A stretch of DNA of 7,557 nt from an uncultured Desulfovibrio sp. (GTDB lineage Bacteria > Desulfobacterota > Desulfovibrionia > Desulfovibrionales > Desulfovibrionaceae): NCBI GenBank assembly GCA_900550745.1, contig URTO01000089.1, positions 1-7,557 on the forward strand, given 5' to 3'. The notes beneath the pieces were generated by a model. It saw nothing but the letters and a program-made list of their open reading frames with translations, had not been told where the DNA came from and made no database searches. The position numbers were made by a program, and so were the translations under genes. Positions 7,527-7,557 of this stretch are shown here, one piece after another. Position 1 is the first letter of the stretch. Each line of letters starts with the position of its first letter.

Positions 7527-7557
7527 ATTTATTGAAAATATCATGAAACCCTTGCTC

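Noticed and set aside
7344..7535. A 63-codon plus-strand frame in the AT-rich tail
   Set aside because: Its ATG lies inside the stem of a strong terminator, there is no ribosome-binding site, and the sequence resembles no protein family.

Overview
The window looks like a chromosomal housekeeping locus from a delta-proteobacterial sulfate or sulfite reducer, most likely a Desulfovibrionaceae member such as Desulfovibrio or Bilophila. This rests on protein style (the RpoD and DnaG N-termini, the bS21 tail), roughly 60% GC in the coding part, and the gene order rpsU - yqeY - mutS2 - dnaG - rpoD. The genus assignment is inference. No mobile element, CRISPR array, tRNA or rRNA was seen.

Layout. 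Bases 1-71 are the 3' end of rpsU (ribosomal protein bS21). Bases 72-326 are a strongly structured intergenic region. It holds a hairpin, a rho-independent terminator (143-167) that lies inside a 122-nt imperfect inverted repeat (107-228), and a second excellent terminator (268-301) that ends only 25 nt before the yqeY start. yqeY (327-770) and mutS2 (812-3160) follow with a short gap. A 293-nt leader (3161-3453) holds a probable sigma-70 promoter and several hairpins. It is followed by dnaG primase (3454-5196) and rpoD, the primary sigma factor (5180-6952), which overlap by 17 nt.

Behind rpoD come three consecutive hairpins, including a strong terminator (7038-7073). A non-coding stretch follows that ends in another clear terminator (7337-7370) and may hold a small RNA. 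The last ~180 bases are AT-rich (about 40% GC by hand count) and carry a good sigma-70 promoter pointing out of the window.

The genes together form an expanded version of the classical macromolecular synthesis operon (S21, primase, sigma-70), coupling translation, replication priming and transcription initiation. Here it also includes YqeY (GatB-tail-like) and MutS2 (Smr-type ATPase linked to recombination control or ribosome rescue). I found no new enzymatic system. The most noteworthy signal is the RNA architecture between rpsU and yqeY: two terminators with mutually exclusive alternative pairings, which suggests attenuation controlling read-through into yqeY-mutS2.
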